From the NCBI RefSeq assembly GCF_029227915.1, contig NC_079878.1, forward strand, positions 33,259,501-33,323,500: 64,000 nucleotides of DNA, in the 5' to 3' direction. Both the position numbers and the translations under genes were made by a program. The notes beneath the pieces are model-generated. The model was not told the DNA's origin. It did not search any database and saw only the letters and a list, made by a program, of their open reading frames with translations. This DNA comes from Hydractinia symbiolongicarpus (lineage: Eukaryota > Cnidaria > Hydrozoa > Anthoathecata > Hydractiniidae). The number at the start of each line of letters is the position of its first letter. The first letter of the stretch is position 1. Below, one piece after another: positions 62,344 through 64,000 of the stretch.

Positions 62344-64000
62344 TCGGGAAATGAGTTTACTCCCTGGGTACTTTCTTTGTATACTTTTGACTAAACGGGC
62401 CGAGTCCGGGATTTAGGGAAATCGCAGGTTTTCGTTTGCCAGCGATTAAACTGCTTTTATTCAGCGTCTCATCAAAAATGAAAACATTTTTGAAAACTAC
62501 AAGTCTCATGCGTTTTAGTGGTGAAAAAATAATTTAAAAAATCGTTCTGGAAATGAGTTTACTCACAGGGTACTTTCTTTGTATACATTCGACTATACGT
62601 GCCAAGCCCGGGATTTACGGGAAATCGCGGGTTTTCGTTTGCCGGCGATTAAACCGCTTTTATTCAGCGTCTTATCAAAAATGAAAACATTCTTGAAAAC
62701 TACAAGTCTCATGCGTTTTAATGGTGAAAAAATAATTTAAAAAATCGTTCTGGAAATGAGTTTACTCACAGGGTACTTTCTTTGTATACATTCGACTATA
62801 CGTGCCAAGCCCGGGATTTACGGGAAATCGCGGGCTTTCGTTTGCCGGCGATTAAACTGCTTTTATTCAGCGTCTCATCAAAAATTAAAACATTTTTAAA
62901 AACTACAAGTCTTATGCGTTTTAGTGGTGAAAAAATAATTTAAAAAATCGTTCTGGAAATGAGTTTACTCACAGGGTACTTTCTTTGTATACATTCGACT
63001 ATACGTGCCAAGCCCGGGATTTACGGGAAATCGCGGGTTTTCGTTTGCCGGCGATTAAACTGCTTTTATTCAGCGTCTCATCAAAAATGAAAACATTCTT
63101 GCAAACTACAAGTCTCATGCGTTTTAGTGGTGAAAAAATAATTTAAAAAATCGTTCTGGAAATGAGTTTACTCGCAGGGTACTTTCTTTGTATACATTCG
63201 ACTATACGTGCCAAGCCCGGGATTTACGGGAAATCGCGGGTTTTTGTTTGCCGGCGATTAAACTGCTTTTATTCAGCGTCTCATCAAAAATTAAAACATT
63301 CTTGAAAACTACAAGTCTCATGCGTTTTAGTGGTGAAAAAATAATTTAAAAAATCGTTCTGGAAATGATTTTACTCACAGGGTACTTTCTTTGTATACAT
63401 TCGACTATATGTGCCAAGCCCGGGATTTAGGGAAATCGCAGGTTTTCGTTTGCCAGCGATTAAACTGCTTTTATTCAGCGTCTCATCAAAAATGAAAACA
63501 TTTTTGAAAACTACAAGTCTCATGCGTTTTAGTGGTGAAAAAATAATTTAAAAAATAGTTCGGGAAATGAGTTTACTCCCTGGGTACTTTCTTTGTATAC
63601 TTTTGACTAAACGGGCCGAGTCCGGGATTTAGGGAAATCGCAGGTTTTCGTTTGCCAGCGATTAAACTGCTTTTATTCAGCGTCTCATCAAAAATGAAAA
63701 CATTTTTGAAAACTACAAGTCTCATGCGTTTTAGTGGTGAAAAAATAATTTAAAAAATCGTTCTGGAAATGAGTTTACTCACAGGGTACTTTCTTTGTAT
63801 ACATTCGACTATACGTGCCAAGCCCGGGATTTACGGGAAATCGCGGGTTTTCGTTTGCCGGCGATTAAACCGCTTTTATTCAGCGTCTTATCAAAAATGA
63901 AAACATTCTTGAAAACTACAAGTCTCATGCGTTTTAATGGTGAAAAAATAATTTAAAAAATCGTTCTGGAAATGAGTTTACTCACAGGGTACTTTCTTTG
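62344..64000 (+). repeat. Terminal segment matching 33.9-35.1 kb
   Basis: Tags gcgtcttatcaaaaatg and gttttaatggtg recur at an offset of 28,460 (62,671 versus 34,211). After one extra aaaaattaaaacattttt monomer near 62,880-63,080 the offset becomes about 28,662; tags are cattcttgcaaac (63,101 versus 34,438) and aatgattttactc (63,363 versus 34,701). The tag aaaccgctttt recurs at 62,651 and 63,867, so a new 6-mer HOR of 1,216 bp is starting as the window ends. Confidence 0.87.

Larger units (their letters stand above)
1..64000 (+). repeat. Tandem satellite array, 203-bp monomer, about 317 copies
   Basis: The same roughly 203-bp sequence recurs head to tail from the first to the last base. Recognisable boxes (ggaaatgagttta, gtatac, ggatttacgg, gattaaac, gcgtctcatcaaaaa, gtggtgaaaaaataattt) recur in the same order each period. 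From the marker tgagttt at 71 to the same marker at 63,973 is 63,902 bp. Adding back the 33-, 12-, 11- and net 1-bp deletions seen gives 317 periods. No insertion of foreign DNA was found. Orientation never flips. Both window ends lie inside monomers, so the array is longer than the window. Satellites like this typically form centromeric, pericentromeric or other heterochromatin; that location is inference. The family was not recognised. Confidence 0.98.

Noticed and set aside
1-64000. CRISPR array
   Set aside because: The period is about 203 bp with the whole unit conserved. There are no short repeats separated by unique spacers and no cas genes.
1-64000. CENP-B box (NTTCGNNNNANNCGGGN)
   Set aside because: The candidates, ttcgtttgccggcgatt and gttcgggaaatgag, match the TTCG start but fail the central A and/or the CGGG positions.
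1-64000. Ribosomal DNA spacer subrepeats or another gene-linked repeat
   Set aside because: No rRNA gene, promoter or unique flank appears in 64 kb, and the unit-on-unit HOR structure is that of a free satellite array.

Overview
The whole 64-kb window is one uninterrupted array of a single tandem satellite DNA. The basic monomer is 203 bp and about 37% G+C (counted by hand on one representative copy). All copies lie head to tail on the same strand. About 317 monomer periods fit between the first and last copies. I see no unique sequence, protein-coding gene, RNA gene, transposon, telomeric repeat or CRISPR array on either strand. Recurrent 60-73 aa open frames occur once per monomer in a fixed phase and are a by-product of the repeat. 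A 203-bp period is not a multiple of 3, so no frame can run through the array. The array has no edge in the window and continues past both ends.

The scale, the nucleosome-like monomer length and the higher-order organisation point to eukaryotic centromeric, pericentromeric or other heterochromatic DNA. I do not recognise the satellite family and cannot name the organism. CpG is over-represented (13 seen against about 7 expected in one monomer). That is not what long-term CpG methylation and decay would leave.

The information lies in the hierarchy. Diverged monomer variants are arranged into higher-order repeats (HORs), and these are duplicated again. Layout: 1-9,140, monomers with gtgagtttacaccc, six 170-bp short monomers, and a 1,997-bp tandem duplication. 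9,150-13,260, 8-mer (1,624 bp) and 5-mer (1,015 bp) HORs. 13,261-16,930, a block rich in aagcccggg monomers with a doubled 608-bp trimer; further copies lie near 25.9-29.1, 35.1-37.2 (truncated) and 49.3-52.7 kb. 16,931-25,859, an 18-mer (3,654 bp) duplicated in tandem, the first copy carrying an extra 1,624-bp duplication. 29,088-35,130 and 52,743-62,343, two domains containing all seventeen 191-bp monomers seen. 37,231-38,060, a small island of first-domain-like monomers. 39,161-49,310, a 25-mer of exactly 5,075 bp present twice, each made of a 12-mer (2,436 bp) plus a 13-mer (2,639 bp). 62,344-64,000, a near copy of about 33.9-35.1 kb.

Every junction I examined keeps the monomer register, as expected from unequal homologous exchange or in-register conversion. 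Three structural deletions (33, 12 and 11 bp) fall at a hairpin loop edge, between TATAC direct repeats and between GGG direct repeats. These look like slippage events whose products were then spread by exchange. All offsets were read by eye from shared marker variants; percent identities were not computed.
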